Assembly (NCBI GenBank): GCA_021828685.1
Contig: JAJZDJ010000002.1
Coordinates: 1 to 64,000 of the forward strand
Direction: 5' to 3'
DNA length: 64,000 nucleotides
DNA from: Actinomycetes bacterium
GTDB lineage: Bacteria > Actinomycetota > Acidimicrobiia > Acidimicrobiales > Palsa-688
Every line of letters begins with the position of its first letter. The first letter of the stretch is position 1. This document shows, one piece after another, positions 32,765 to 41,851 of the stretch. A program made the translations under genes and the position numbers. Below the pieces are notes generated by a model. It was not told the origin of the DNA. It searched no databases and was given only the letters and a program-made list of their open reading frames with translations.

Positions 32765-33134
32765 CCACTTTCCGCCCCTCGCTTGGCTTGCCTGAGGATA
32801 AACTTTTCCCTTGACCCAGTCGTAGTCCTACGCCCAAGACCAATCAAGTCACCTTCGCAATCAAAGATCAGCCTCGACTCCACTCAGCCCAGTGGACCGA
32901 ACAACCACCCGGTCCATGCGATCGGCTAAGATAAGCGATCAAGCAGGTCGAGCGGGAGGTGTGGCCGTGGCCGGCATACTTCAGACGTGCCCTGACGTAC
33001 CATCCCCACCTCGTACGACTGCTGATGGCCTGATTGCGTCCGCGCAAACTCGACGCTGCAGGCTTCCGGAGATTTTCTAGCCCACCGGGCTCGGTAACCC
33101 GGCCGAAACATCCACCTGCCACAATGGGGGAAGT

Positions 33135-34808
33135 ATGGGGGACCTCCTTGATTCCTACGCGCTGGCCCATCCACATGGACGGCCCGCGTGGGACGAGATG
33201 TTCGCGTCCCCTGGCACACCGAGACCCCGCACGCGAACCCTCTGCGAGACCCTCCAGTCCTTATCAGCAGGAGAGCTCGAGGCGAGGGCCGCTCAGCGCG
33301 ACCGGATGTTCCGCGACCGTGGGATCACATTCCAGCTTTCAGGCGAGGAACGTCCTTTCCCCCTCGATCTGATCCCCCGCTTGATCCACGAGGACGAATG
33401 GCAGAAGCTGGAACGCGGCGTGGTGCAACGTGTCCGGGCGCTCGAAGCTTTGCTCGCCGACGTCTACGGCGCCGGGCGGATCTTCGACGACGGCGTGATA
33501 CCCCGCAGCCTGGTCACATCCTCGGAGCACTTCCACCGTGCGGCCTGGGGTATAGAACCCGCGAACGGGGTGCGGGTGCACGTCGCAGGTGTGGACGTCG
33601 TGCGAGGAGGCGACGGGCACTTCTACGTCCTAGAGGACAACCTTCGCTGCCCTTCGGGGGTGTCCTACGTGATCGAGAACCGCAGGATGATGGCGCGTAT
33701 CTTCCCGGAGCTGTTCGCCAGCCACCGGGTCGCTGCGGTAGACAGCTACCCCGCGAAGCTCCTCGAATCTCTGCGGGCATCGGCTCCGGCGGGCATCTCC
33801 GATCCGACGGTGGTCGTCATGACCCCCGGGGTCTACAACTCGGCGTTCTTCGAGCATTCCTTCCTGGCCCGCCAGATGGGTGTCGAGCTCGTCGAGGGGC
33901 GCGACCTCGCGTGCCACTCGGGACGCGTCTACATGAGGACCTCGGACGGCGAGCGCGAGGTCCACGTCATCTACCGGCGCGTCGACGACGACTTCCTCGA
34001 CCCGCTCCAGTTCCGAAGCGATTCGCTCGTCGGCTGCCCGGGGTTGCTCAACGTCGCCCGCGCCGGCAACGTCACCCTCGCGAACGCCGTCGGTAACGGT
34101 GTGGCCGACGACAAGCTCACCTATACCTACATTCCGGATGTGATCCGCTACTACCTCGCGGAGGAGCCGCTGCTCCGCAACGTCGCCACTTACCGCCTGG
34201 AGGTGCCCGACCAGCTGGAGCAGGTGCTCAGCCGCCTCGACGAGCTGGTGTTCAAACCTGTCTCGGGCTCGGGCGGCTATGGCATCGTGATCGGCCCGGA
34301 GGCCTCCGACGAGCAGTTGGAGGTTCTCCGCCGGGACATAACTACCAATCCGCGGGCGTGGATCGCCCAGGAGCTTGTCGCTCTCTCGACAGCGCCGACG
34401 TGGGTGGGCGACAGGATCGCCGCCCGCCACCTCGACCTCCGCCCTTTCGCAGTCAACGACGGCAACGACATTTGGGTACTGCCCGGCGGTTTGACGAGGG
34501 TTGCGCTGCCCGAAGGAGGTCTTGTTGTCAACTCCAGTCAAGGTGGCGGCTCCAAAGATACGTGGGTAACAGTAGGAGCCGCCCGACGGAGGATCGCCGC
34601 GTCTTCGAAGTCGACTGGTCAGTCGGGCGTTGCGCGTCCAAACGGCGCGACTTCGGACGACAGGCCTGCTGCAGGCACGCCGGTAGTAGTCCCCGATCCT
34701 GGCCCAAACTGGGAGGACCCCGACCGCCTGCACCAACAGGAACGCCAGCAACAGCAACAGCAACAGCAACAGCGCACCCCCTTCGGCAAGGACCGCACCG
34801 GATGCTGA
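33135..34808 (+). CDS. Circularly permuted ATP-grasp protein (DUF404/DUF407 type) with poly-Gln C-terminus
   Basis: RAWDEMF-like N-terminus, GVRVHVAGVDVVRGGDGHFYVLEDNLRCPSGVSYVIENR, PGVYNSAFFEHSFLARQMGVELVEGRDL, FKPVSGSGGYGIVIG. Confidence 0.92.
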   Translation: MGDLLDSYALAHPHGRPAWDEMFASPGTPRPRTRTLCETLQSLSAGELEARAAQRDRMFRDRGITFQLSGEERPFPLDLIPRLIHEDEWQKLERGVVQRVRALEALLADVYGAGRIFDDGVIPRSLVTSSEHFHRAAWGIEPANGVRVHVAGVDVVRGGDGHFYVLEDNLRCPSGVSYVIENRRMMARIFPELFASHRVAAVDSYPAKLLESLRASAPAGISDPTVVVMTPGVYNSAFFEHSFLARQMGVELVEGRDLACHSGRVYMRTSDGEREVHVIYRRVDDDFLDPLQFRSDSLVGCPGLLNVARAGNVTLANAVGNGVADDKLTYTYIPDVIRYYLAEEPLLRNVATYRLEVPDQLEQVLSRLDELVFKPVSGSGGYGIVIGPEASDEQLEVLRRDITTNPRAWIAQELVALSTAPTWVGDRIAARHLDLRPFAVNDGNDIWVLPGGLTRVALPEGGLVVNSSQGGGSKDTWVTVGAARRRIAASSKSTGQSGVARPNGATSDDRPAAGTPVVVPDPGPNWEDPDRLHQQERQQQQQQQQQRTPFGKDRTGC

Positions 34809-35770
34809 GCCGAATAGCCGAAAGCTTGTTTTGGATTGGCCGCTACGTCGAGCGGGCGGAGGACACCGCCCGCATACTCGACGTTCACATCCACCACCTG
34901 CTGGAAGCACAACTCGAAAGCGAAGCCGAGCTGTGCGGAGTTCTTCTGTCTGTAATGGGTGTCAAAATAGCGGACATGGCGGCGGAGGAGCTGACAGCGA
35001 GGCGCGTCGTGGAGATCCTCGCCTTCGACACGACGAATCCGAGCTCGATCGTCGCGTCGCTTGTCGCCGCCCGTGTAAACGCCCGCGGTGTGAGCGAGGC
35101 GATCAGCTCGGAAATGTGGGAGGCGCTCAACGTCACCTACAACACTCTGTTCACCGAGAGCGGCCACGGCTCGGCGTTTACGCCGTACGCCTTCTTCCGC
35201 TTCGTGCGCGAGCGCGGGGCTGTCGTGTCCGGCCTCATCGACTCGACGATGTCGCGCGACGATGCATGGCGCTTCATGGTCCTCGGCCGCAGTCTCGAAC
35301 GCGTGGACATGCTTGCGAGACTTCTCGCAGCAGCGACTGTCGGCCCCGAACCGGACTGGGTGGTGCTGCTACGGTCAGTGTCAGCCCACGAGGCGTTCCT
35401 TCGGACGTACCGCCGCGAACCCGAGGGCCACCTCGCCGCCCAGTTTCTCTTGTTGGACCGGCTTTTCCCGAGGTCGGCTTTCTACTCGCTTCGAAGCGCA
35501 GAGGAATGCCTCGCCGAGCTCGACCCACGCTCCGCCAGGGTCGGCACCCAAGACGAGGGTCGGCGAGTCCTCGGCCGGCTTCGAACCACGCTGGAGTTCC
35601 TGAGGGTTTCCGATCTCATGTCGGATCTCCCGGAGCTTCTACCCGAGCTGCAGCGCGAGTGCGGGGCTGCGTCCGTCGCAATCGCCTCGCGCTATTTCCG
35701 CCAGACGAACGTGATCGAGTGGACAGTGGAGCGGGCGGAGTTCGACGTCGTGCAACCGATCGGGCTATGA
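34802..35770 (+). CDS. Alpha-E domain protein (DUF403)
   Basis: MLSRIAESLFWIGRYVERAEDTARILDVHIHHLLE; 7-bp overlap with ATP-grasp gene. Confidence 0.92.
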   Translation: MLSRIAESLFWIGRYVERAEDTARILDVHIHHLLEAQLESEAELCGVLLSVMGVKIADMAAEELTARRVVEILAFDTTNPSSIVASLVAARVNARGVSEAISSEMWEALNVTYNTLFTESGHGSAFTPYAFFRFVRERGAVVSGLIDSTMSRDDAWRFMVLGRSLERVDMLARLLAAATVGPEPDWVVLLRSVSAHEAFLRTYRREPEGHLAAQFLLLDRLFPRSAFYSLRSAEECLAELDPRSARVGTQDEGRRVLGRLRTTLEFLRVSDLMSDLPELLPELQRECGAASVAIASRYFRQTNVIEWTVERAEFDVVQPIGL

Positions 35771-36612
35771 CCGCCAGCCGCCTCCAGATCGACCACGTGA
35801 GCTGCTACAACTACAGCGGCGTGGTGCACTCGTCGTACAACGAGCTACGGCTCACCCCGCTCAGCACTATGTGGCAGCAGCTTCTGGATCTGCGGGTGGA
35901 AGTGTCACCGCGCGCGCCGATCTTCACCTACATCGACTATTGGGGGTCCCAGGTCCACGCTTTCGATATACACGCGCCGCACGAGGCGTTGACTGTCATC
36001 GCCAGGTCTTTGGTAGAAAGCTCAGGGCAGCGCTGGGAGGAGCGCGAGCTGGGCTGGGACGCTTTCGCGCGAGACGACGTCAAGGACCCATTCGCGGAGT
36101 TCCTCGAGCCGACAGGTTGCGTGCCCGCCGACGAGCGATTGTCCGAGATCGGCTCGACGCTTTCGTCTGCGGCGTCTCCGTCCGACGCCGCTGCGGAGGC
36201 GATCAAGTGGGTCGGGGAAAGCCTGACCTATCGCTCGGGCACGACGGGGGTTCACACTTCGGCGATCGAGGCGTGGGACGGCGGGAGCGGGGTGTGCCAG
36301 GACTTCGCCCACCTTTCTCTGGCTTTGCTCCGCTCGATGGGTATACCAGCTCGGTACTGCTCCGGCTATGTCTATCCCGACGGCGACAACCGCCTCGGCG
36401 AGCGTGTCGCCGGGGAGAGTCACGCTTGGGTCGAGTACTGGGTCGGGGATTGGATCGCCATGGACCCGACGGCGGGGCGCCCGGTCGATGCGGGGCATGT
36501 TCTAGTTGCACGAGGCCGCGACTATTCGGACGTCGTTCCCCTCAAGGGTATCTTTCATGGTGGCCCGACCTCGTCGATGGACGTCGAGGTCTTCCTAACC
36601 CGCCTGTCGTAA
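35767..36612 (+). CDS. Transglutaminase-like cysteine protease family protein
   Basis: N-terminal bacterial transglutaminase region, GGSGVCQDFAHLSLALLRSMGIPARYCSGY, ESHAWVEYWVGDWIAMDPT; ATGA overlap. Confidence 0.93.
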   Translation: MTASRLQIDHVSCYNYSGVVHSSYNELRLTPLSTMWQQLLDLRVEVSPRAPIFTYIDYWGSQVHAFDIHAPHEALTVIARSLVESSGQRWEERELGWDAFARDDVKDPFAEFLEPTGCVPADERLSEIGSTLSSAASPSDAAAEAIKWVGESLTYRSGTTGVHTSAIEAWDGGSGVCQDFAHLSLALLRSMGIPARYCSGYVYPDGDNRLGERVAGESHAWVEYWVGDWIAMDPTAGRPVDAGHVLVARGRDYSDVVPLKGIFHGGPTSSMDVEVFLTRLS

Positions 36613-36673
36613 CCGCCCCCCCCGGACCCCCGGCCAAGCCCTGACGGCCCCGCCCCTGACTGCTGTCCCCGTG

Positions 36674-37249
36674 TCAGTTCCAGGCGGGATTGGCCGGGTA
36701 GAAGGCAACCAGCCGCAACGGCTCAGCCTGGCGGAGCAACACACGTTTCCACAGGCTGTCGGGCGCCACTGTGAAAGGATCGTCTGCTTCCGCGTCGAGG
36801 ACCCACCACGCCCCAGCTTCCATCTCACCCTCGAGCTGGCCGGCGGCCCACCCTGCGTAGCCGGCGAAGAGCCTGATCGCACTGAGTTGGCCGGAAATCG
36901 CTCCGGGGTCACTGTCGAGGTCTAGGGTCCCGAGGTCTCCTTCGAGCTCTTTCCAGCCTCCCGCCGGGCCCCCGCCGGTCGTAGGCACCGCACGAGCGAG
37001 GCAGATCACAGCCTGATGCGAGACAGGGCCGCCGAGGAACATGACCGCCGGCTCCGCTGCGATGTGAGCCCACTGAGGTAGCGGTGAGCTGACTGCCATG
37101 TCGCTCGGCCGGTTGAGGATCAAGCCGAGTGCCCCTTCCTCCCCGTAAGCGACGAGCATTACGACGGTCCGCTCGAAGTTGGAGTCGGCGAGCCTCGGGT
37201 TGGCCACCAGGAGCCTGCCCGGCCTCAAAAGCTCGACGCTGGCGACCAC
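36674..37249 (-). CDS. YqgE/AlgH family protein (DUF179)
   Basis: LRPGRLLVANPRLADSNFERTVVMLVAYGEEGALGLILNRPSD. Confidence 0.9.
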   Translation of the reverse strand: MVASVELLRPGRLLVANPRLADSNFERTVVMLVAYGEEGALGLILNRPSDMAVSSPLPQWAHIAAEPAVMFLGGPVSHQAVICLARAVPTTGGGPAGGWKELEGDLGTLDLDSDPGAISGQLSAIRLFAGYAGWAAGQLEGEMEAGAWWVLDAEADDPFTVAPDSLWKRVLLRQAEPLRLVAFYPANPAWN

Positions 37250-37321
37250 ACTTCCATTCTGCCACGCGACTGTGAACCTGCTTCGCCTGGCTAACTACTA
37301 CGCAGCATCGGTAGCCGAGGA

Positions 37322-37353
37322 AGCCCAGGAAGCCCAGGAAGCCGATAACGTGT
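37322..37353. repeat. 9-bp tandem repeat (gaagcccag-like, ~3 copies) upstream of the glucose dehydrogenase-like gene
   Basis: gaggaagcccaggaagcccaggaagcc. Confidence 0.7.
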
Positions 37354-37359
37354 CTCAAC

Positions 37360-38421
37360 ATGCACGCCGTGACTGTCGTCCCGCTCCAAGCGAACTCGGT
37401 GGACCTCACCGAGCTTCCCGAACCGCCGGAATCAGACGGGCCAGTACTCGTCAAGACCCGTGCCGTCGGTGTGTGCGGCACCGACCTCGAGATCATCGAA
37501 GGCGACTACGGCTGGGCCCCGCCCGGCGAGCAGCGCCTTGCGATCGGCCACGAGTCCCTCGGCGAGGTTGTCGAGGCGCCGGACGGCTCCGGGCTGGCGG
37601 CCGGGGACCTGGTCGTGGCGATCGTCCGCCGCCCGGACCCGGTGCCCTGCGCGAACTGTGCGGTTGGCGAATGGGACATGTGCCGAAACGGCCAGTACAC
37701 CGAGTGGGGCATCAAAGAGCATCACGGATATGCCCGGGAGCGTTACCGGATTACGCCGGACTTCGCTGTCAAGGTAGATCCGACCCTCGGAAACCTCGGC
37801 GTGCTCCTCGAACCGACGACGGTCGTCGCCAAAGCCTGGGACCACATCGAGAGGATCGGCAAGCGCGCAGTCTGGAGCCCGAAGACAGTCCTGATCACCG
37901 GCGCAGGCCCTATTGGCCTTCTGGCCGCCCTCCTCGGCGTCGAGCGGGGCATGGAAGTGCACGTGCTCGACCAGGTGACCGACGGGCTCAAGCCGGAGCT
38001 CGTAAGCGCCCTCGGCGCCACCTACCACCACGGAAGCGTCGCGGACACGAAGATAGAGCCCGACGTGGCCATCGAGTGCACGGGCGTCAGCCAGCTGATC
38101 TTCGACGTGATGGACCAGGCAGGAGCGAACGGGATCGTGTGCCTGACCGGAGTCTCCTCGGGCGGCCGGGACATCTCGTTCGATATCGGCGGCCTCAACC
38201 GCCGGATGGTCCTCGAGAACGACGTCGTCTTCGGCTCGGTCAACGCGAACCGCCGCCACTACGAAGCAGGAGCGAAAGCGCTCGCTGACGCCGACAAGGG
38301 TTGGCTTTCACGGTTGATCACCCGCACGGTGGGCCTGGACTCCTGGAAGGACGCGTACACGAGGCAACCCGGCGACGTGAAAGTCACGTTGGAGTTCTCA
38401 GGCGATACCGCCAAGAGCTGA
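37360..38421 (+). CDS. Zinc-containing MDR dehydrogenase, glucose 1-dehydrogenase-like
   Basis: GVCGTDLEIIEGDYG, GHESLGEVVEAPDG, CANCAVGEWDMCRNGQYTEWGIKEHHGYA, GAGPIGLLAALLGV. Confidence 0.88.
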   Translation: MHAVTVVPLQANSVDLTELPEPPESDGPVLVKTRAVGVCGTDLEIIEGDYGWAPPGEQRLAIGHESLGEVVEAPDGSGLAAGDLVVAIVRRPDPVPCANCAVGEWDMCRNGQYTEWGIKEHHGYARERYRITPDFAVKVDPTLGNLGVLLEPTTVVAKAWDHIERIGKRAVWSPKTVLITGAGPIGLLAALLGVERGMEVHVLDQVTDGLKPELVSALGATYHHGSVADTKIEPDVAIECTGVSQLIFDVMDQAGANGIVCLTGVSSGGRDISFDIGGLNRRMVLENDVVFGSVNANRRHYEAGAKALADADKGWLSRLITRTVGLDSWKDAYTRQPGDVKVTLEFSGDTAKS

Positions 38422-38440
38422 CGTTCTACCGTTGAGGCGA

Positions 38441-38611
38441 TCAAGCTGCGCGACTCGATGCCGCCGAGTTACTGGGTTCGGTACACGTCTCGGCGGTGTT
38501 GGATGCGAGGAAGTCGATGACGGCCACAGCGACTGCCTCGGGGAGGCGATCCGCCAGAGCTCGCCGTGCAGGCGGAGCGACGACTAGCTCGTAGCTTCCT
38601 TCATCGCTTAC
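38441..38611 (-). pseudogene. RelE/ParE-type toxin remnant (N-terminal ~33 residues, then truncated)
   Basis: Manual translation YELVVAPPARRALADRLPEAVAVAVIDFLASNT followed by unrelated sequence and stop; no convincing start codon. Confidence 0.6.
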
Positions 38612-38880
38612 CCGCGAAGCTGACGAACCGCTTGCACTCCACGCACCACGTCGCCTCGGGCGTACGCGGCGTCGGCTTCTCGGATGTCGGCGAGAGCATG
38701 TGGATCGCTCAAGACCGAGAGGGTCTCCTCTAGTTCGGCGAGGTCTTCGGGACTCACCAAGACTGCTACCTCGTGGCCGTTACGGGTGATGGTCACGCGA
38801 TCGTGTTAGTGCTCCACTCGGTCGACGACCTCGGAAAGGTGGTCTCGGACGTCTCTGAGCGGCTCGCAAGTCACAGCCAC
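38608..38880 (-). pseudogene. Phd/YefM (RelB-like) antitoxin with in-frame TAA
   Basis: Manual translation (V)AVTCEPLRDVRDHLSEVVDRVEH*HDRVTITRNGHEVAVLVSPEDLAELEETL...; TAA at complement 38806-38808. Confidence 0.7.
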
Positions 38881-39015
38881 AATCGTGGCACGAGGCGGCG
38901 ACCCTGTCTAGCCGTACCTGCGCTCCAGCCCCCTAAGCGTCAACACCTGGGGACTGGTGACATGTCCGTTGTTCTCCGGAACCGAGCATGGATCCTTAAG
39001 GAAGGGCCGAGTTCC

Positions 39016-39741
39016 TTACGGCGACTGAACGAAGCCGATCGCTTGATCGACCTCGATCTGATTGCGACACTCGGCGACGACGATCGAGAGCAACTGCGAT
39101 TCCTCGGCGGTCAGAGTCATTTCCTCTCCGGCTACCGTTCGAATCGCTATCTCCCCGTCGACGACGCGGATCTCCACGGCGGGTTGCTGCCCTGAACAGA
39201 CAGCAAACGTTAGTTCAACAGGCTCTTCGGAGTCGTCCGTCTCAGACGACCGTACCTGCGAGTAAATGGGATCGACGCGTAGCGATCCGATCGGGGAAAG
39301 CTGCATCGCCCGACGAGCTGCAGGAAGATCAACTCCAGCCGCGCTAAGCGCTAGATGCGCCGGACCCCCCGGCAGGCGCAGCACTGCTGCGAACAGGTCG
39401 ATCGGTTCGACTGTCACGAGCCTGCCCGGAGTGCTCGCCAGGGAGGCGTGCTCGGGTGCAGCGATCAGCACAGCGCGCAGACGGGCCGTATGTCTCTTGA
39501 CCTCTCCAAGACGAACGGTCGGCGGCCTCACCTCCGTGACCTTCAACGCGAGCTGGGCCGGATCAACGTCGAGGTTGCTAAGTTGGTCCTGGAGCGCGCG
39601 CAGCTCTGGCCGACCAATGTCAGCCAGGAGGCATCCCAGTAGGCAGTCCGTGTCGACGACCGCATGCCCGACGTGAGGGCACGCGGTCGTCATGAACTTC
39701 TGGAGCCACGGGCCCGGGATCACATTCGGGCTCATTGGCAC
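39016..39741 (-). CDS. Standalone protein with two Clp-N-repeat-like segments
   Basis: VGHAVVDTDCLLGCLLADIGRPELRALQDQLSNLDVDPAQL and LVTVEPIDLFAAVLRLPGGPAHLALSAAGVDLPAARRAM resemble ClpC N-terminal repeats. Confidence 0.55.
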   Translation of the reverse strand: MPMSPNVIPGPWLQKFMTTACPHVGHAVVDTDCLLGCLLADIGRPELRALQDQLSNLDVDPAQLALKVTEVRPPTVRLGEVKRHTARLRAVLIAAPEHASLASTPGRLVTVEPIDLFAAVLRLPGGPAHLALSAAGVDLPAARRAMQLSPIGSLRVDPIYSQVRSSETDDSEEPVELTFAVCSGQQPAVEIRVVDGEIAIRTVAGEEMTLTAEESQLLSIVVAECRNQIEVDQAIGFVQSP

Positions 39742-39753
39742 CTCAGGAAAGGA

Positions 39754-40296
39754 TTAGCAGTAAGCGAACAGTGGATTGTGTGACACGGCCTCGGGCGAGA
39801 TCCCCAGCTGCGCCGTGTAGGCGACTCCATCCATCCTGTAATACCAGGGATTATTGCCGATGCACTTCCAGACCGATCCTACGCTGTTCGAGACCTGGTT
39901 CGCCGCCAGGCTACTGGGGTTACCGTAATCTGCGTTGTAGGTACCGTTCTGCACGTTCCAGTCACTGTCGCCGGTGGGCGAGTAGTCGATCTGCTCCGCG
40001 AACTGAACGCTCGTCACAGGAAAATTGCATTGGAGGGTCATCCCGCCAGTGATGAAATGACCAGCCCCGTCGTACACGTTGTTGGGGGTTGGTGCGCCGA
40101 CAACGCAATAATCCGCGTTTGGCGCAGCCTTCTCTGCGTCCCTGAGCGCCGGAAGGACCTGGGATGGATCCGACACGATGATGTAGCCGCCAGCCGACTT
40201 GGGTGCCCCAACAGTGGATGCAAATGCAGGAGTAGCTGCGGCGAAGACCGATGCGAGAATGGCTAGCGAGGACGCCAGCCTGAGCTTGTTTTGCAA
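39754..40296 (-). CDS. Hypothetical secreted protein
   Basis: Signal peptide MQNKLRLASSLAILASVFAAATPAFAS; body with several Cys and aromatic residues. Confidence 0.6.
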   Translation of the reverse strand: MQNKLRLASSLAILASVFAAATPAFASTVGAPKSAGGYIIVSDPSQVLPALRDAEKAAPNADYCVVGAPTPNNVYDGAGHFITGGMTLQCNFPVTSVQFAEQIDYSPTGDSDWNVQNGTYNADYGNPSSLAANQVSNSVGSVWKCIGNNPWYYRMDGVAYTAQLGISPEAVSHNPLFAYC

Positions 40297-40441
40297 TGTT
40301 GTTCCTTTGAGTGGTCGTGTCGGGTGACTGGGACCGCTCAGAGCGAGCGGCTAATAACAAAGTGTCCGGCTGCTTCTCATACATTTCGCTTCGCGCACCG
40401 GAGCGAGGACCAACAAGACGCGGTAGGCGGTCGTGACTCTC

Positions 40442-41263
40442 TTAGGGTGATGGCGGCGGGGGAGGTATTGGAATGATGTACACGACGTGCGCCGTTTCGT
40501 TGAAACCGGGGCTGGCACAGGAGCGCGACGTACTAAAGGTTCCGCGGACTTGGATTGTCCACGTGGAGAGGTCGGCATCATCGAGCGCCTTTTGGACCGC
40601 GCTGCGAGCCTCGACGGCGTCGAGGCATGAGTGGTTCAGGGCGGCAACGACGGTGCGGCGTAAGGCGACTATCGACGGGATCGTGATCGGCGGTGTCGTC
40701 GGGGACGAGCCTGGCTGCGGGGGTATCGTGGCGACCGGCGGGGGCGGGGGCGTCATAGGTAGCAGCCCTAGGCTTTTGCAGGTCTGGGGGTTGCTGAGTT
40801 CTTGAGGAAAGACGCCGGCTATCCCGGACTTGAGGATGCAGGCGACGAGCGGCGGAGGGGTCCGAGGGGGCTTGCCCGGTAGGCGTCCTGAGCGCCAGAG
40901 TGCAGCACAGTCCCGTAGCGCTCCGTTCTCGTTTTCGGTTACCTGTGCGAGGCTCGCGCCGAGATGCGGGGCCGTGTAGCAGGCTACGCTGACCCGCTTG
41001 GTGGGTTGGTTCTTGGTGACTGCGTAGGCGATGCCGCCACTCAGCCCGACCACGCCAAGCACGCTGGCAAGGTAGACTCGCACGCGAGTCCATCTCCGTC
41101 GCGCCTTGAGCTGCTCAGGCGATGGGGTCCCTGAGTATGGGACCCCAGTGATCATCTCGAAGAGTAGTCGGGCGTGCGCTGATTGCGAAGGGTTTGGGAG
41201 TCGGCGATCGTCGACCGGGTTCGCCATTCGGATCAGTTCGTCGGGATCGAAATGGTCAGTCAT
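40442..41263 (-). CDS. Single-pass membrane protein cotranscribed with ECF sigma factor (candidate anti-sigma-like protein)
   Basis: Cytosolic N-terminus, one TM (VYLASVLGVVGLSGGIAYAV), Pro-rich exterior; overlaps sigma gene end by 8 bp. Confidence 0.6.
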   Translation of the reverse strand: MTDHFDPDELIRMANPVDDRRLPNPSQSAHARLLFEMITGVPYSGTPSPEQLKARRRWTRVRVYLASVLGVVGLSGGIAYAVTKNQPTKRVSVACYTAPHLGASLAQVTENENGALRDCAALWRSGRLPGKPPRTPPPLVACILKSGIAGVFPQELSNPQTCKSLGLLPMTPPPPPVATIPPQPGSSPTTPPITIPSIVALRRTVVAALNHSCLDAVEARSAVQKALDDADLSTWTIQVRGTFSTSRSCASPGFNETAHVVYIIPIPPPPPSP

Positions 41264-41840
41264 TGGTAAAGTCGGACGGGAACGGAAGGTGCCCTGTCGC
41301 TTCTAAGTGTCCGGGTCTGTGGCGATCTTTCTCTAGCTCCACGCTAAATGCCTTACGGGCTCGGTGGAGGCGTATACCGACGGCGTTAACCGAGCAGCCG
41401 AGCACGACGGCGATCTGAGCATGAGGAAGCTCCTCCCATAACGCTAGCTGGAGGATCTCGACATCGGCTGGACGCAGGCGACGGAAGACGGAAGTAGCAA
41501 TGGCGTGCGCTCCGTTGGCGGTGAGGGCGTCGTCGGTCGGTGCCTCTTCCGCGTGGTCAACTCGTGTTCGGATGAGCCTGGCAATGAGGCGCTCGCGGCG
41601 GGCGTCACCGCGGCGTGTGTTAGCTGATACTCGCCGGGCGACAGCGTAGAGCCAAAGCACCGCCTCCTCCGGGCGCTCGGGGACATCCCCGATCCGCCGC
41701 CAAGCGACCAAGAACGTATCCGCTGCGATGTCCTCTGCGGCAGCGCGATCACCGCAGCGGCGCAGCGCGTAGGCGACTAACGGCCCGTAGCAGGCAGCGA
41801 AGATCGCCCTGAACTGTTGCTCGACCCCACCGCTGGTCAC
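41256..41840 (-). CDS. ECF-type RNA polymerase sigma factor
   Basis: Region 2 (ALRRCGDRAAAEDIAADTFLVAWRRI) and region 4 (LQLALWEELPHAQIAVVLGCSVNAVGIRLHRARKAF). Confidence 0.9.
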   Translation of the reverse strand: MTSGGVEQQFRAIFAACYGPLVAYALRRCGDRAAAEDIAADTFLVAWRRIGDVPERPEEAVLWLYAVARRVSANTRRGDARRERLIARLIRTRVDHAEEAPTDDALTANGAHAIATSVFRRLRPADVEILQLALWEELPHAQIAVVLGCSVNAVGIRLHRARKAFSVELEKDRHRPGHLEATGHLPFPSDFTND

Positions 41841-41851
41841 GACCCGCCGGT

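Noticed and set aside
33630-34910. 426-aa minus-strand ORF over the ATP-grasp gene, with poly-Leu run
   Set aside because: Shadow ORF; the poly-Leu is the antisense of the poly-Gln tract.
36613-36665. Possible tandem ccctgac repeats after the transglutaminase gene as another stop duplication
   Set aside because: The gene stop itself (TAA) is not part of the repeated motif and copies are too short and C-rich to be convincing.
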